Shown piece by piece: positions 5,153 to 5,334 of a stretch of 5,334 nucleotides of DNA. The stretch covers positions 1 to 5,334 of the forward strand of contig CAZJXH010000255.1 in the NCBI GenBank assembly GCA_964549475.1, given 5' to 3'. The translations under genes and the position numbers were made by a program. The DNA is from JBBQKF01 sp964549475. GTDB taxonomy: Bacteria > Bacillota > Clostridia > Saccharofermentanales > UBA5734. Below the pieces are notes generated by a model. The model ran no database searches and was not told the DNA's origin. It saw nothing but the letters and a program-made list of their open reading frames with translations. Position 1 is the stretch's first letter. Every line of letters begins with the position of its first letter.

Positions 5153-5334
5153 ATGAGAGAAATAAACGTTGGAAAGACGCTTATCGCAAAACGCAAGGAG
5201 AAGGGAATCACACAGGACGAACTGGCGGCTTATATCGGTGTTTCAAAAGCTTCCGTTTCCAAATGGGAAACGGGGCAAAGCTACCCCGACATTACCTTTC
5301 TCCCGCAGCTTGCAACCTATTTCAACATCAGCAT
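5153..5334 (+). CDS. XRE-family HTH transcriptional regulator, 3' end outside the window
   Basis: Sixty complete codons are visible before the window ends. They encode a Cro/C1-type DNA-binding domain: the first helix spans roughly GKTLIAKRKEKG (7-18). The helix-turn-helix core is TQDELAAYIG then VSKASVSKWETG (20-41), with the recognition helix around SKASVSKWE. PDITFLPQLATYFNIS continues into the last helices. ITQDELA and VSKWETG are hallmark family motifs. AAAGGA at 5139-5144 lies 8 nt before ATG 5153. Any effector or oligomerisation domain lies beyond the edge, so the signal it senses is unknown. It has its own promoter and half-site cluster upstream and is separated from the enzyme operon by a terminator, so it may regulate itself, a downstream gene, or both. 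Confidence 0.9.
   Translation, partial: MREINVGKTLIAKRKEKGITQDELAAYIGVSKASVSKWETGQSYPDITFLPQLATYFNIS

Overview
The window looks like chromosomal DNA of a low-to-moderate GC, Gram-positive Firmicute, probably a Clostridia or Lachnospiraceae relative. Supporting signs are strong AAGGAGG-type ribosome binding sites, sigma-A-like promoters, a sortase-type NPQTG wall-anchoring tail, and an XRE repressor of the kind common in these bacteria. The taxon is an inference from style, not from a database match.

Region 1 (1-2645) is a large reading frame for a surface protein: an unrecognised N-terminal part, one Ig-like domain, a long right-handed beta-helix-type repeat region and a C-terminal sortase signal. 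It has no signal peptide. Its reading frame opens directly after a stop codon inside a short GC-rich hairpin (28-44) that resembles the right end of an IS200/IS605-type (TnpB) element. The gene therefore looks like the 3' portion of a surface-protein gene cut off at its 5' end.

Region 2 (2646-2835) holds a nearly perfect long inverted repeat (2691-2761; 29 bp uninterrupted arms, 7-nt loop), interpreted as a REP/MITE-like palindromic element. A good sigma-A-like promoter (TTTACA, 17-bp spacer, TACAAT) starts at the very next base.

Region 3 (2836-4871) is a probable operon read from that promoter. It encodes a TIM-barrel sugar-phosphate isomerase/epimerase-like protein, a D-isomer-specific 2-hydroxyacid dehydrogenase, and a 20-codon mini-ORF with an almost ideal Shine-Dalgarno sequence. 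An intrinsic terminator follows at 4904-4933. The two enzymes plausibly act in sequence on a small sugar- or hydroxyacid-type metabolite, but the substrate cannot be read from the sequence.

Region 4 (4934-5334) is a control region with clustered GTTGATT/AATCAAC half-sites, a perfect TATAAT -10 box, and the start of an XRE-family regulator gene cut by the window edge. I see no CRISPR array, tRNA, rRNA or clear defence system. The most notable items are the truncated wall-anchored protein next to the IS-like end, the long palindrome abutting a promoter, and the mini-ORF overlapping a 22-bp imperfect tandem duplication.
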